64,000 nucleotides of DNA from Bacteroidales bacterium (lineage in GTDB: Bacteria; Bacteroidota; Bacteroidia; Bacteroidales; P3), in contig JAGBOF010000021.1 of the NCBI GenBank assembly GCA_017633985.1, positions 29,897-93,896 on the forward strand. The letters run 5' to 3'. The notes under the pieces were generated by a model, which did no database searches, was not told the origin of the DNA, and saw only the letters and a program-made list of their open reading frames with translations. Position numbers and translations under genes: made by a program. Position 1 is the stretch's first letter. Each line of letters begins with the position of its first letter. Shown here piece after piece: positions 9,047 to 18,713 of this stretch.

Positions 9047-9850
9047 ATGTTAGTAGATACTGATTTGATCACAAGAGCATGGGAAGACCGCTCACTTTTA
9101 CAGGACAGAAAAACGGTTAATGACATAAACGATACCATATCGTTGCTTAACAGGGGTGACATACGCGTTGCCGAAAAAATAAACGGCAATTGGCAGGTGA
9201 ATAATTGGGTACAAAAAGCCATTATCTTGTATTTTGCAGTTAATAAAATAAAGGAAATAAACGCAGGCGATATAGAATATGCGGACAAAGTGCCGTTGAA
9301 AAAGGATTTTCAGCAATGGGGCGTACGTGTAGTGCCCGGTGCTGTTGCCCGTTACGGTTCTTACTTGGGCAAAGGCGTTATTTTGATGCCGTCATTTGTC
9401 AATATAGGTGCTTATGTTGATGAGGGAACGATGGTAGACACATGGGCAACGGTCGGAAGTTGTGCCCAAATAGGCAAAAACGTCCATTTGGCAGGCGGAG
9501 TCGGCATTGGCGGCGTTTTGGAACCCGTTGGAGCAAACCCAGTTATAATAGAAGACCATTGTTTTATAGGTTCAAGGTGCATTGTCGTTGAAGGAGCAAG
9601 AGTATGCGAAGGTGCGGTATTGGGAGCCAACACTGTAATAACATCTTCCACCAAGATAATAGACGTAACGGGTGAAAAAGAAACGGTATATACGGGATAC
9701 GTTCCCGAAAATTCGGTCGTAATACCCGGCAGTTATACAAAAAAATTCCCGAGCGGGGAATATAATGTCAATTGTGCGCTTATCATCGGCAAAAGAAAAG
9801 AATCCACTGACAAAAAAACCAGCCTTAACGACGCCTTAAGACTTTTCTGA
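9047..9850 (+). CDS. dapD: Tetrahydrodipicolinate N-succinyltransferase
   Basis: Transfers succinyl from succinyl-CoA to tetrahydrodipicolinate in the succinylase branch of lysine/diaminopimelate synthesis; a cytoplasmic trimer. At 267 residues it is near the family's usual length of about 274. After an alpha-helical N-terminus, the left-handed beta-helix hexapeptide region runs from about 95 to 220 (VARYGSYLGKGVILMPSFVN, MVDTWATVGSCAQIGKNVHL). Other diagnostic segments are GGVGIGGVLEP and IEDHCFIGSRC. asd and dapA of the same pathway are elsewhere in the window, so the pathway is scattered. The ATG lies 27 bp after the -7 box TATTTTTG. Confidence 0.96.
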   Translation: MLVDTDLITRAWEDRSLLQDRKTVNDINDTISLLNRGDIRVAEKINGNWQVNNWVQKAIILYFAVNKIKEINAGDIEYADKVPLKKDFQQWGVRVVPGAVARYGSYLGKGVILMPSFVNIGAYVDEGTMVDTWATVGSCAQIGKNVHLAGGVGIGGVLEPVGANPVIIEDHCFIGSRCIVVEGARVCEGAVLGANTVITSSTKIIDVTGEKETVYTGYVPENSVVIPGSYTKKFPSGEYNVNCALIIGKRKESTDKKTSLNDALRLF

Positions 9851-9879
9851 TATTTTATATTGGATATTGAATATTTTAT

Positions 9880-9925
9880 ATTGGACATTGGATATATTAA
9901 CAAACATAAAAATCCAATGTCCAAT
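9880..9925. repeat. Inverted repeat between convergent genes
   Basis: ATTGGACATTGGAT (9880-9893) is repeated inverted, perfectly over 14 bp, at 9912-9925, with an 18-nt loop. It is preceded by direct repeats of TATTGGATATTG. It sits between the ends of dapD and the next minus-strand gene. It could act as a terminator, though no clear T run follows on either strand. Confidence 0.5.
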
Positions 9926-9930
9926 GTATT

Positions 9931-11196
9931 TTAGGTTTTGTGTTTCTCTTTTTTGGCGGCAGGAAACAGAATGTTATTCAGAATAAGTCTGAATCCGGGG
10001 CTGTTTGGATGCAATTCCAAATCCGTAGGCGGATCGCCTATAAAATGGCGGTAATCTTCGGGATCATGACCCGATAACCATGTCCATGTTCCTTTACCGT
10101 ATTCTCCGTGAATGTAGCGTACTTCGTTGTAAGACTTGTTTTCGCCCATTATAAGAACGTTACTTTTCAGGTATTGGCGGCGGTATGCCGTTGTTTGTCC
10201 GTAAAAACCTTTTATAACGCGTGTATGGTTCTGGGTAAGCATGGTAGGAATCCAATCCCATTTAGCGGAAAAGTCAAAAAGTGCGAAAACATCGTTTTTT
10301 TCATTGATTTTGCTTTGTCTATCCGACGAAACGTCAATGTCTGATATGCGGTAAGCGGCAGGATTCATCTCTATATGGAAATCTTTGAAGGCAAAACAAT
10401 TGTCAAAATTCAGTTTCTTTTGGGCATTGGGGTCTATTGCGTCGCCGTCAAACATTTCCGCACAGATATCAACGCCGTCCGCTGCCAAAGCAACATCATA
10501 AGAATCGGTGGCACTGCACATGGCAAACATAAAACCGCCTCCCAAAACAAAATCACGTATCTTTTTCACAACGGCAAGCTTTTCTTCTGACACTTTGTTG
10601 TAACCTAATTTCTTTGCCAACTGCTCCTGAAAATTTTGCTCCTCCTTATACCAAGTTGCCGTGCGGTATGAAGCCCAGAATTTGCCGTATTGACCCGTAA
10701 AATCTTCGTGATGCAGGTGTAACCAATCGTACATAGGCAACATTCCGTCCAAAACTTCCTCATCATACACCACATCGTAAGGAATCTCTGCGTAAGTCAG
10801 TACCAATGTAACGGCATCATCCCACGGTCTTTTGCTTTTTGGGGAATATACCGCTATCTTCGGTGCCTTCTGCAACTTGACTACGTCCATATTAACCTCG
10901 GGATCGGAAATATCACTCACTATGGAATTGTATGCAGCATCGGATACAACCTCATAAGTCACGCCTTTAAGTCTGCAAAGACGCACTATCTCCGAATTTT
11001 CAGGCATTGCAAAACTGCCGCCGCGGTAATTGAGCATCCATTCCACATCAATTTCCTTTTCCAATGCGGCGTATGCAATTCCGTATGCTTTCAAATGGTT
11101 CTTTTGTACGTTATCCATCGGAATCAACACAACGGAAGCAAATCCGCATAGGCTTATACCTATATATATAATGTATAATAAAAATGATTTCTTCAT
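9931..11196 (-). CDS. Conserved exported protein of the Bacteroidetes 'asparagine synthetase B' annotation group
   Basis: 421 residues with an N-terminal signal (MKKSFLLYIIYIGISLCGFA). No glutamine-amidotransferase class II Cys at position 2 and no ATP-pyrophosphatase SGGxDS motif is visible, so it is not a real asparagine synthetase, although from memory similar proteins carry that name. The segment LGGGFMFAMCSATDSYD (about 220) looks like a nucleophile turn of a class I amidotransferase-like or ThuA-like fold. Trp- and His-rich segments follow (HLHHEDFTGQ, WTWLSGHDPEDYRHF). It starts 9 bp after dnaB ends, so the two are probably co-transcribed. Function is unknown; the fold suggestion is inference. 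Confidence 0.6.
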   Translation of the reverse strand: MKKSFLLYIIYIGISLCGFASVVLIPMDNVQKNHLKAYGIAYAALEKEIDVEWMLNYRGGSFAMPENSEIVRLCRLKGVTYEVVSDAAYNSIVSDISDPEVNMDVVKLQKAPKIAVYSPKSKRPWDDAVTLVLTYAEIPYDVVYDEEVLDGMLPMYDWLHLHHEDFTGQYGKFWASYRTATWYKEEQNFQEQLAKKLGYNKVSEEKLAVVKKIRDFVLGGGFMFAMCSATDSYDVALAADGVDICAEMFDGDAIDPNAQKKLNFDNCFAFKDFHIEMNPAAYRISDIDVSSDRQSKINEKNDVFALFDFSAKWDWIPTMLTQNHTRVIKGFYGQTTAYRRQYLKSNVLIMGENKSYNEVRYIHGEYGKGTWTWLSGHDPEDYRHFIGDPPTDLELHPNSPGFRLILNNILFPAAKKEKHKT

Positions 11197-11205
11197 AACT
11201 TTGAA

Positions 11206-12735
11206 TTAAAACGGCAATCCATCCTTATCAACAGGCATTTCTTCTGCATTATTATTCAGTTTGGAATCCACAACCACCGTCTGTGCATTATTATCAAACC
11301 TTTCATTTCCCATAACCGAGCTTGAAGATATAGTACTTATATTGCTGAATCTGACAAATTGTCCTTGGAATCCTAAACGGGCTTTGTTTACTGCACCAGA
11401 TCTGTTCTTTGCCACATTGATATAAGCAATACCTGCGGTTGAACCGTTTGTGTCTTCCAACTCTCCGTAATATTCGGGACGGTAGATAAACATTACTATA
11501 TCCGCATCTTGTTCTATTGCACCCGATTCACGCAAATCCGAAAGCATCGGCTCTTTCGTTCCTCCCCTTTTCTCAACTTCACGGCTTAACTGTGACAATG
11601 CCAAAACGGGAATACCCAATTCTTTAGCCAAACCTTTTAATTGGCGGGATATATAACTTATTTCCTGCTCACGGTTGTTGTTGCGGGTATCGCTTCCGTT
11701 CATTAACTGCAAATAATCGATAAATACCATCTTTATATCGTGTGCTTTTTTCATTCTCTTGCATTTTGCCTTCAATTCCATGATATTCAGACCCGGGTTA
11801 TCGTCAATAAACATCTTGCAATTACCAAGCAAACGGGCTTTTTCCTTCACTCTTTCCAACTCCTGGGTGGAAAGCTGGTCGCCTCGTTTAAGCTTTTGTC
11901 CCTCAATGTCCGCTTCAGAAGATATTAACCTCATCATAAGTTCAATAGCCGTCATTTCAAGCGAAAATACCGCAACGGGATAATTGAAAAGCATTGCCAT
12001 ATTTCTGGCAATATTCAACGCAAAAGCCGTTTTTCCCATCGCTGGACGTGCAGCCAATATTATAAGCTGCCCTGGCTGGAAACCGCCGGTTATATTATCC
12101 AATTCCATAAAACCGCTTTCCAAACCAAGCGTACGGGAATCAGACTGCTGGGCTTGGTCTATCTCTTTAATTGCCAATTCACTTAAAGTACCCAAATCTT
12201 TTTCCGCAGAATTGAAATTACTGTCGTTTATAGCCAAAAAATTAGACTCCGTCTCGTCTAAAAGTTGCAGAATATCCGCCGTTTCCTTATATGCATTGGA
12301 CAAAGTCTGCGTGGAAACGCGTATAAGTTCCCTTTGGATATATTTTTCCGCCAACATCTTGACGTAAGTCTCTATATGGGCTGCCGAAGCAATCCTTTCA
12401 ATCAAAGATGCCAGCTTAAAACTTCCGCCAACAGCCTCAAACATTCCCCTTTTCTTGAGTTTTTCGCCCACCGTCATGACATCTACGTCACTGCCTTCGG
12501 CATTCAAAGAATATATTGCAATAAATATTTCCTTGTTTTCCTCTTTATAAAAATGTTCGGGACGCAAACGGTCAATAGTATTTATCAACGCATCTTCGTC
12601 TATCATCAATGCACCTAATACACTCTCTTCTATATCAACTATTTGCGGCGGAATCTGGTTATTATTCAACGCAAAAGCCTGTTGTTGTGTCATAGGCACA
12701 CGGCGTCTTTGGTTGTTATTTATGTAATCAGGCAT
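11206..12735 (-). CDS. dnaB: Replicative DNA helicase
   Basis: Hexameric 5'-3' helicase of the replication fork. At 509 residues it is slightly longer than the usual 460-500. The N-terminal DnaB domain (VDIEESVLGALMIDEDAL, about 35-135) binds primase. The RecA-like domain has Walker A AARPAMGKTAF (about 232), Walker B MVFIDYLQLM (about 340) and the arginine-finger-proximal RESGAIEQDADIV. No intein interrupts these motifs. The C-terminus is a short Asn-rich tail. The start ATG at 12735 is 155 bp from the next gene, and array C lies in that spacer. Confidence 0.97.
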   Translation of the reverse strand: MPDYINNNQRRRVPMTQQQAFALNNNQIPPQIVDIEESVLGALMIDEDALINTIDRLRPEHFYKEENKEIFIAIYSLNAEGSDVDVMTVGEKLKKRGMFEAVGGSFKLASLIERIASAAHIETYVKMLAEKYIQRELIRVSTQTLSNAYKETADILQLLDETESNFLAINDSNFNSAEKDLGTLSELAIKEIDQAQQSDSRTLGLESGFMELDNITGGFQPGQLIILAARPAMGKTAFALNIARNMAMLFNYPVAVFSLEMTAIELMMRLISSEADIEGQKLKRGDQLSTQELERVKEKARLLGNCKMFIDDNPGLNIMELKAKCKRMKKAHDIKMVFIDYLQLMNGSDTRNNNREQEISYISRQLKGLAKELGIPVLALSQLSREVEKRGGTKEPMLSDLRESGAIEQDADIVMFIYRPEYYGELEDTNGSTAGIAYINVAKNRSGAVNKARLGFQGQFVRFSNISTISSSSVMGNERFDNNAQTVVVDSKLNNNAEEMPVDKDGLPF

Positions 12736-12784
12736 ATTTTTTATCTCAATAATTGTTTAAAATTCACTGCTTTGTATCTTGTCA

Positions 12785-12889
12785 AAATAAAACGCCGTTT
12801 CAGTAAATTAATCTGCGTGATTATTTTTTTAATCTGCGTGATTATTTTTTTAAAACGCCGTATTAAATTTTTTTAACGGCTTGTTTTTT
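12785..12889. repeat. 21-bp palindromic unit array C (5 units)
   Basis: Centres are at 12795, 12816, 12837, 12858 and 12879, all exactly 21 bp apart. Cores are AACGCCGTTT, AATCTGCGTGATTA (twice, identical), TAAAACGCCGTATTA and TTTTAACGGCTT. AATCTGCGTGATTA is the reverse complement of the core in arrays A and F. It lies between the starts of dnaB and the end of the PagL-like gene. Confidence 0.92.
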
Positions 12890-12891
12890 TA

Positions 12892-14061
12892 TCACATCTT
12901 ATATTTAAATCTGTAGCCTACCGTTCCCTCCAAATAATCGGCTTTGGTAAACTGATAAGCCCGCAATCCCAACTGGTAAAACCAACCTCCGCAGAATTGA
13001 TACCTCAAGGCTATACGCTGCGAAAACCTGGGGAAATATACTTTCTGCGGTTTATATAAATAAAATATAGGCTCAAGCACCACGGAAAACTTATCAATAC
13101 AATATTCATACGAAGCAAAAGCACTTACCGTCATTCGGTTCAACGTCCATTTCCTGTTGTCCTGTGGTTCAATATAATTAAATCCGCGTGTTCGGTCGAT
13201 AACATTATTGTAAGATACGTCAAATCCCCAACCAAGGTTTTGGGTAAACGAAAGCGAATACATCTCACGGTATTGCACCCCGAAAACCATGTGAACATCC
13301 CTTACGGTATCGCGTATCGTGTCTTTGGCATAATGATCAATGAATTTGTCATAGCCGACATACGTTCCCTTGATACCGTCATACACACTAATAAGATGTT
13401 GTACGTTTTTAATAAAAGGAATCTTCTCAAAAACATCGGTTTTGAATGTCTTTTCAGGATTGAACGCTATATTAACCGAAGGAGTTATGATATTGATGCC
13501 TTTATTAGGCCTTTTGATGCATCCGTTGGAGAAATGAATAAAAGAACCCGACAATCCCGCATGCCAATTATCATTAATATTATACAATAACGACAATCTG
13601 GCATGTATATAACACTCCACGGGCGTAGAAACCGCTATATTGTAATAATTTTCCGATGAATAACCGTCCCAAATACCCGAAATACCCAAAGCAATATCGG
13701 TTTTGAACTGCCATTTCTCCGTACTGACGGGCATAAATCCCATAAAAGCATACAAACCCCACGGATTGCCTATATTTTTACTGTAATTAAACACACCGTG
13801 AAACAATCCCGCTCCGTAATGAAAGTTCTTATATAAATGATGCCACTGTTTACTTCCGTCAACATCCTTTTGAACTTCGAAAGCAAAGCTTTTAATTGAT
13901 TTAATATCCGTACTGTCTACATTATAGCCTCTCATAAAATCGTTAGTCTTTGCAACGTAGCCGTAACCTGCGAAAAGATTATAAGTAATATTGCGACCAT
14001 TTTGACAAAACAACGCCAAAGAGCAACAAATAAAGTATATGAAAGTAAGAAAACGCCGCAT
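12892..14061 (-). CDS. PagL-like lipid A deacylase / acyloxyacyl hydrolase family outer-membrane barrel
   Basis: 389 residues with a signal peptide (MRRFLTFIYFICCSLALFC) and a mature part of alternating beta-strand pattern typical of an outer-membrane barrel, ending in an aromatic-rich strand (GTVGYRFKYKM). The segment SGSFIHFSNGCI near residue 175 matches the His-x-Ser-Asn catalytic signature of PagL-type enzymes, which remove an acyl chain from lipid A. The protein is longer than proteobacterial PagL, as Bacteroidetes members often are. It begins 16 bp after asd and is probably co-transcribed with it, with no obvious functional link. Catalysis is inferred from the motif. Confidence 0.65.
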   Translation of the reverse strand: MRRFLTFIYFICCSLALFCQNGRNITYNLFAGYGYVAKTNDFMRGYNVDSTDIKSIKSFAFEVQKDVDGSKQWHHLYKNFHYGAGLFHGVFNYSKNIGNPWGLYAFMGFMPVSTEKWQFKTDIALGISGIWDGYSSENYYNIAVSTPVECYIHARLSLLYNINDNWHAGLSGSFIHFSNGCIKRPNKGINIITPSVNIAFNPEKTFKTDVFEKIPFIKNVQHLISVYDGIKGTYVGYDKFIDHYAKDTIRDTVRDVHMVFGVQYREMYSLSFTQNLGWGFDVSYNNVIDRTRGFNYIEPQDNRKWTLNRMTVSAFASYEYCIDKFSVVLEPIFYLYKPQKVYFPRFSQRIALRYQFCGGWFYQLGLRAYQFTKADYLEGTVGYRFKYKM

Positions 14062-14077
14062 GGATAACTTGTTTTAA

Positions 14078-15118
14078 TTATTGCATCTGACCATTACGCC
14101 TTTCAATCAATTTTTGCATAATCTGAACGGCGTTAGTTGCTGCACCTTTTCTTAAATTGTCGGATACTATCCACATATTAAGGGCGTTGTCCGTGCTGTC
14201 ATCCCTTCTTAATCTTCCGACAAACACTCCGTCTTTGCCTTCTGATAATATAGGCATAGGATATTCGTTTGCTTCTGGATTATCCAGCAATATTATACCA
14301 GGAAAAGAACTCAATAACCGCCTTACTTCATCCATTTCAAAAGGTTTTTCGAACTCTGCATTAACGCTTTCGCTGTGTCCTCCCGTTACGGGGACTCTTG
14401 CAACCGTTGCAGTTATCTTTATATTGGCGTCGGATAATATCTTACGGGTTTCATTTACAAGTTTCATTTCCTCGGTTGTGTAATCATTGTCAAGGAAATC
14501 GCCGCCGTGAGGAAGTACATTGCGGTAAATTTGATAAGGATACGCCATTTCTACATCGAATATCGGATATTGGACATCGGAATTGTCATTTGCATGTACG
14601 GCATTTGCTTCTTCAGTCTGCAATTGCTTAACAGCCTTTACTCCCGTGCCCGTAACGGATTGATAAGTTGAGATAACCAAACGTTTAATACCGTATTGAC
14701 GATGCAAAGGTGCCAATGCCAATACCATTTGTATAGTCGAACAATTAGGGTTTGCTATAATACGGTCGTTGTCTTGCACTGCATCTATATTAATTTCGGG
14801 AACAACTAAAGGAATAGTCTGATCCATACGCCAACATGACGAATTGTCTATAACTGTTGTGCCGACTGCTGCGAATTCTGGGGCATATTCTTTGGAGACT
14901 TTGCTGCCTGCCGAAAATATTGCGTAATCACAATGTTGTTTTACGGCATCCTCAACCGATACGACCTCTAATTCCCTGCCTGAAAAAGCTATTTTCTTTC
15001 CTTCGCTCTTACTTGATGCCGCAGGAATGATTTCCTGATTACCGAAACCTCTTTCCTGTAAAACTTTTAACATTACGGAGCCTACTAAACCAGTAGCCCC
15101 TACCACTGCTATCTTCAT
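14078..15118 (-). CDS. asd: Aspartate-semialdehyde dehydrogenase
   Basis: Reduces aspartyl phosphate to aspartate semialdehyde, the branch point to lysine/DAP and to homoserine (threonine, methionine). 346 residues. The N-terminal Rossmann motif is GATGLVGSVMLKVL (residues 7-20). Catalytic Cys is in ANPNCSTIQM (about 125). The substrate-binding region is VPVTGGHSESVNAEF. It belongs to the gene cluster asd, hom, metX, metY, all on the minus strand. A -7 box TAATTTTG (complement of 15158-15165) about 40 bp upstream suggests its own promoter. Confidence 0.96.
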   Translation of the reverse strand: MKIAVVGATGLVGSVMLKVLQERGFGNQEIIPAASSKSEGKKIAFSGRELEVVSVEDAVKQHCDYAIFSAGSKVSKEYAPEFAAVGTTVIDNSSCWRMDQTIPLVVPEINIDAVQDNDRIIANPNCSTIQMVLALAPLHRQYGIKRLVISTYQSVTGTGVKAVKQLQTEEANAVHANDNSDVQYPIFDVEMAYPYQIYRNVLPHGGDFLDNDYTTEEMKLVNETRKILSDANIKITATVARVPVTGGHSESVNAEFEKPFEMDEVRRLLSSFPGIILLDNPEANEYPMPILSEGKDGVFVGRLRRDDSTDNALNMWIVSDNLRKGAATNAVQIMQKLIERRNGQMQ

Positions 15119-15207
15119 TATATGATGTATCTCTTTTAATTGTCAATATTAAGAATGCAAAATTACAAAAAATTTATTCAATGATGAATACAATATGGAA
15201 AATATCA

Positions 15208-16395
15208 TCAGTTTTCGGGATATACGGACAAGAAAATATCTTCCTTCCTTAACACTTCTGCCTTTTGATGCAACTGTTTCAACCTTACGGTTCCTACCAC
15301 ATAGCAGAATTGTCGGGAAACATACTTTTCCGTTATGTTCTCAAAGTCCAACAACTGCAAATGTTTGTCATCAGAATAGCGGAAATATATCCTTACAGGC
15401 ACATCGGTGGTATATTCCAATTTACGGACTGCGTTTTGCCGTTTGTATTCATATTTATAATCGTACAATCTGGCTGTAATATCACTCAAAACTGCAGATC
15501 CCGTAGGATAACCTCCCGCTCCGCGGCCGAACATAAACTGTTTGTAATAAAACAAACCCTTTATCACCACTCCGTTAAACTCATCTTCCACACTGTAAAT
15601 ATATTTCTGCTTTGAAATAAGATGTGGCATTACCGACAAAACCAGTTTATCTCCTGCCTTTTCGGCACAAGCCACCAGCTTTATCCGTCTTTGTTCCTTT
15701 TCTGCAAACTTTATATCATTATCATTTAATGAACTTATACCGTAATTAAATATCTCATCGGGACGGACATATACCCCGAAAGCATGTACCGTTATTATAA
15801 TAAGTTTAAACAACGAATCCCAACCGTCTATATCCAAAGTAGGATTACTTTCAGCGAAACCAAGCCTCTGTGCCAGCTTTAAAGCGTCCTGATAACTCAT
15901 TCCTTCATTAAAAATTTTCGAAAGTATGAAATTGGACGAGCCGTTAAGTATTCCTTTTACCGAGGTCAATAATTCATTATTATAATATTCCTCCAAGTTT
16001 CTTATTACCGGAATACTGCCGCATGCCGAAGCGTCATACAAAAGCGCTGTTTTGTATTGCTTTTGCAGACTTATCAATTCGTCCAAATGATAAGCCAACA
16101 TTTTCTTATTGCCGCTGACAACGGGAATGCCGCTTATCAATGCTCTTTTCACTATTAAGTATGCTGCCTCGGCGTCATCTATGAGTTCAACGATAAAGTT
16201 TATTTCTTTATCACCGAATATATCCTCCGCATTATCCGTAAAAGGCAACAAAGCATCACGTTTTTTGCTCTTATCTCTTATACACACTCTTTTTATCTGC
16301 ACATCCGTCAGATTTATTTTGCTCAATACCTCATGCAGTCCCTTGCCTACGGTACCGAAACCGAATAACCCTATGTTTAATTTTGTATTACTCAT
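15208..16395 (-). CDS. hom: Homoserine dehydrogenase
   Basis: NAD(P)H-dependent reduction of aspartate semialdehyde to homoserine. 395 residues. The Rossmann motif GLFGFGTVGKGL is at residues 9-20. The catalytic domain holds GILNGSSNFILSKI and FAESNPTLDIDGWDSLFKLI. It is the monofunctional form: no aspartate kinase domain is fused. The C-terminal ~80 residues may be a small ACT-like regulatory domain, which I cannot confirm. It is last of the metY-metX-hom operon, 6 bp after metX, so homoserine is made beside the enzymes that use it. Confidence 0.95.
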   Translation of the reverse strand: MSNTKLNIGLFGFGTVGKGLHEVLSKINLTDVQIKRVCIRDKSKKRDALLPFTDNAEDIFGDKEINFIVELIDDAEAAYLIVKRALISGIPVVSGNKKMLAYHLDELISLQKQYKTALLYDASACGSIPVIRNLEEYYNNELLTSVKGILNGSSNFILSKIFNEGMSYQDALKLAQRLGFAESNPTLDIDGWDSLFKLIIITVHAFGVYVRPDEIFNYGISSLNDNDIKFAEKEQRRIKLVACAEKAGDKLVLSVMPHLISKQKYIYSVEDEFNGVVIKGLFYYKQFMFGRGAGGYPTGSAVLSDITARLYDYKYEYKRQNAVRKLEYTTDVPVRIYFRYSDDKHLQLLDFENITEKYVSRQFCYVVGTVRLKQLHQKAEVLRKEDIFLSVYPEN

Positions 16396-16401
16396 TTTAT
16401 T

Positions 16402-17421
16402 TTATTGTTTTTTATTAATGAATTGCTGAATTATATCATTCAATTGCCCGCTTTCAATCAAAAATCCGTCATGCCCGAAATCCGAATCAATTACATGGTA
16501 TTCCGAATCAGGAATATTTTCCGCCATAAACGCATGTTCATCGGGCGGAAACAATATATCGGAACTTATTGCAACAATAAGAGTTTTGGATTTTATGGAT
16601 TTAAGGGCATTTATCACTCCGCCATAGCTGCGTCCTATATCATGGGAATCTATTGCCTGCGTAAGACGGTAGTATGAATAGGCATTAAATCTTTTACACA
16701 GCTTCTCACCCTGATAACGTTGATAAGTACATGCGCGGTGAAACACTATTGAGGAATTATTACCGCTGTCTGCCTGCGTCTTATTATATGCCGACGGTCC
16801 GCGGTAACTTAAAAGTGCCGTACTGCGTGCTGCCGCCAAACCTTTTTCACCTCCCGTAAGGGTATTTGCGTAAAACGTGCAATCACTCTCTATTGCCATT
16901 CTTTGCGACTCATTAAACGCCGCAACCCAAGGCGAAGTCTTTGCCGCAGAGGCAATGATTATCATATTTTCTGCAAATGTCGGGCAATCCACTGCCCATT
17001 GCAGACACTGGAAACCGCCTATACTGCTGCCGATAAGTATTTTTACCTTATTAATATTAAGGTATGCGGCAAGCAATCGGTGTGCTTTGACAATGTCTTT
17101 CACTGTTATTAAAGGAAAATCATTGAAATACGGTTTGTTGGTGGCGGGATTTATACTCAAAGGTCCTGTTGAACCGTAACAAGAGCCCAATATATTGGCA
17201 CAAATCACGAAATATTTATCAGGATCAAGGAATTTATCCTTTTCCACTGTGTCAGGCCACCATGATTTAACGTCAGAATTGGCAGTGAGTGCATGACATA
17301 CCCAGATAACATTACTTCTGTCGGCATTTATGCGACCGTAAGTGTTATAGGTAAGAGAGATTTCGGGCAGACATGCACCGCACTCCAATTCAAACGGTTT
17401 TTCAGAGGTAAAAAACTGCAT
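16402..17421 (-). CDS. metX: Homoserine O-acetyltransferase
   Basis: Alpha/beta-hydrolase-fold enzyme that acetylates homoserine with acetyl-CoA, the first committed step of methionine synthesis. 339 residues. The nucleophile elbow is GSSIGGFQCLQW (about 132-143), and the family signature GSCYGSTGPLSINP lies at about 80-93. The general-base His is in FGHDGFLIE near the C-terminus and the Asp in SSDILFPPDEH. No C-terminal CBS extension is present. It is the middle gene of metY-metX-hom, with 5-6 bp gaps on both sides. A succinyl-specific activity cannot be excluded from sequence alone. Confidence 0.94.
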   Translation of the reverse strand: MQFFTSEKPFELECGACLPEISLTYNTYGRINADRSNVIWVCHALTANSDVKSWWPDTVEKDKFLDPDKYFVICANILGSCYGSTGPLSINPATNKPYFNDFPLITVKDIVKAHRLLAAYLNINKVKILIGSSIGGFQCLQWAVDCPTFAENMIIIASAAKTSPWVAAFNESQRMAIESDCTFYANTLTGGEKGLAAARSTALLSYRGPSAYNKTQADSGNNSSIVFHRACTYQRYQGEKLCKRFNAYSYYRLTQAIDSHDIGRSYGGVINALKSIKSKTLIVAISSDILFPPDEHAFMAENIPDSEYHVIDSDFGHDGFLIESGQLNDIIQQFINKKQ

Positions 17422-17426
17422 CTTAT

Positions 17427-18713
17427 TTAGATTTTACCGAATGCCTGTTTAAAATCTTCCTCAATATCTTTTACATCTTCCAAGCCCAAAGAAATTCTTA
17501 ACAAGGATGGCGTCACTCCCGCCTGAATTAAATCTTCTTTGCTTAGTTGTTTGTGGGTTGTAGATGCAGGATGCGTAACCACGGTTACTGAATCTCCTAT
17601 CATCACCATGTTTGCACACAGTTTTAAGGCTTCAACGAACCTTACCGTACCTTCCAAATCGGAATTAAGCTCTATATTCAACACACCTGAAGCGCCGCCG
17701 CGGAAATATTTCTGCGCATTAGGGTAACTTCTGTGCTCTTTAAAGCCTACATAGCTTACACTTTTTACCTGCGGGCTCTGTCTGCAAAATTCCGCAAGCC
17801 TACGGGTTGAAGCAACCTGATGATCCAATCTCAAAGGCAACGTCTCCAATCCTATCAAATGCAAATAAGCATCAAAAGGTGACGGACTGCAGCCAAAATC
17901 CCTTAAACCGTCCACACGGCACTTGACAATAAAGGCGGCATCTGCGAAACTTTCCCAAAGATTCAACCCGTGGTAACCTTCGTTTGCCCCGTTAATTTGA
18001 GGATACTTCTTATTACCCCAATCATACGACCCATTATCCACTATAACACCGCCTATAGCCGTGCCGTGCCCGTTAATCCATTTGGTAGCGGACTCTATAA
18101 CGATATGTGCTCCCCAATCAAAAGGATTGCACAAATATCCGCAGCCTCCGAAAGTATTGTCAATAACCAAAGGCAGCTCATATTTTGCCGCTAATTGCCC
18201 CAAAGCTTCCAAATCAAGCACGTCGCAGGTAGGATTACCCATACTCTCGCCGTAAATCAACGTCGTATTAGAATCTATCAGCTCCTCAAAAGATGCAATA
18301 CTGTCATCTTTGGCTATACGGCAGTCAATGCCGAGATTCTTAAGCGTGATGCGGAAAAGATTGTACGTTCCGCCGTAAAGATAAGGCGAAGCCACTATAT
18401 TCCCGCCTGCGTTTGTAAGCGATGTTACAACCAAATGTATGGCTGCCATGCCCGAAGATACCGCCAAAGCGCCTTTTGCTCCGTATAAGGAAGCAACTCT
18501 GTTTTCAAAATCCGCATTTGTAGGATTTGTTATACGTGTATAGATGTTGCCTGCCTCCGTTAAATTGAACAGATTGGCGGCAGAGCTACAACTTTGGAAA
18601 TGATATGCGGCTGTGGGGTGGATTGCTATACCCCTTGCGCAGGTTTCATCGGCTTTATATCCGCCGTGAATTGCCCGTGTTGCGAAACCGGACAGTTGTG
18701 TTTTGTTTGACAT
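17427..18713 (-). CDS. metY: O-acetylhomoserine sulfhydrylase
   Basis: PLP enzyme that replaces the acetyl group of O-acetylhomoserine with sulfide, giving homocysteine. 428 residues, the usual length. The Cys/Met-metabolism family motif around the PLP lysine is ESATKWINGHGTAIGG (about 205-220). N-terminal features FATRAIHGGYKADET and YTRITNPTNADFENRVASL bind PLP phosphate and substrate. First gene of metY-metX-hom, it stands behind a ~215-nt leader with four hairpins and a complete -33/-7 promoter, so a cis-regulatory RNA responding to a methionine-pathway metabolite is plausible. Confidence 0.95.
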   Translation of the reverse strand: MSNKTQLSGFATRAIHGGYKADETCARGIAIHPTAAYHFQSCSSAANLFNLTEAGNIYTRITNPTNADFENRVASLYGAKGALAVSSGMAAIHLVVTSLTNAGGNIVASPYLYGGTYNLFRITLKNLGIDCRIAKDDSIASFEELIDSNTTLIYGESMGNPTCDVLDLEALGQLAAKYELPLVIDNTFGGCGYLCNPFDWGAHIVIESATKWINGHGTAIGGVIVDNGSYDWGNKKYPQINGANEGYHGLNLWESFADAAFIVKCRVDGLRDFGCSPSPFDAYLHLIGLETLPLRLDHQVASTRRLAEFCRQSPQVKSVSYVGFKEHRSYPNAQKYFRGGASGVLNIELNSDLEGTVRFVEALKLCANMVMIGDSVTVVTHPASTTHKQLSKEDLIQAGVTPSLLRISLGLEDVKDIEEDFKQAFGKI

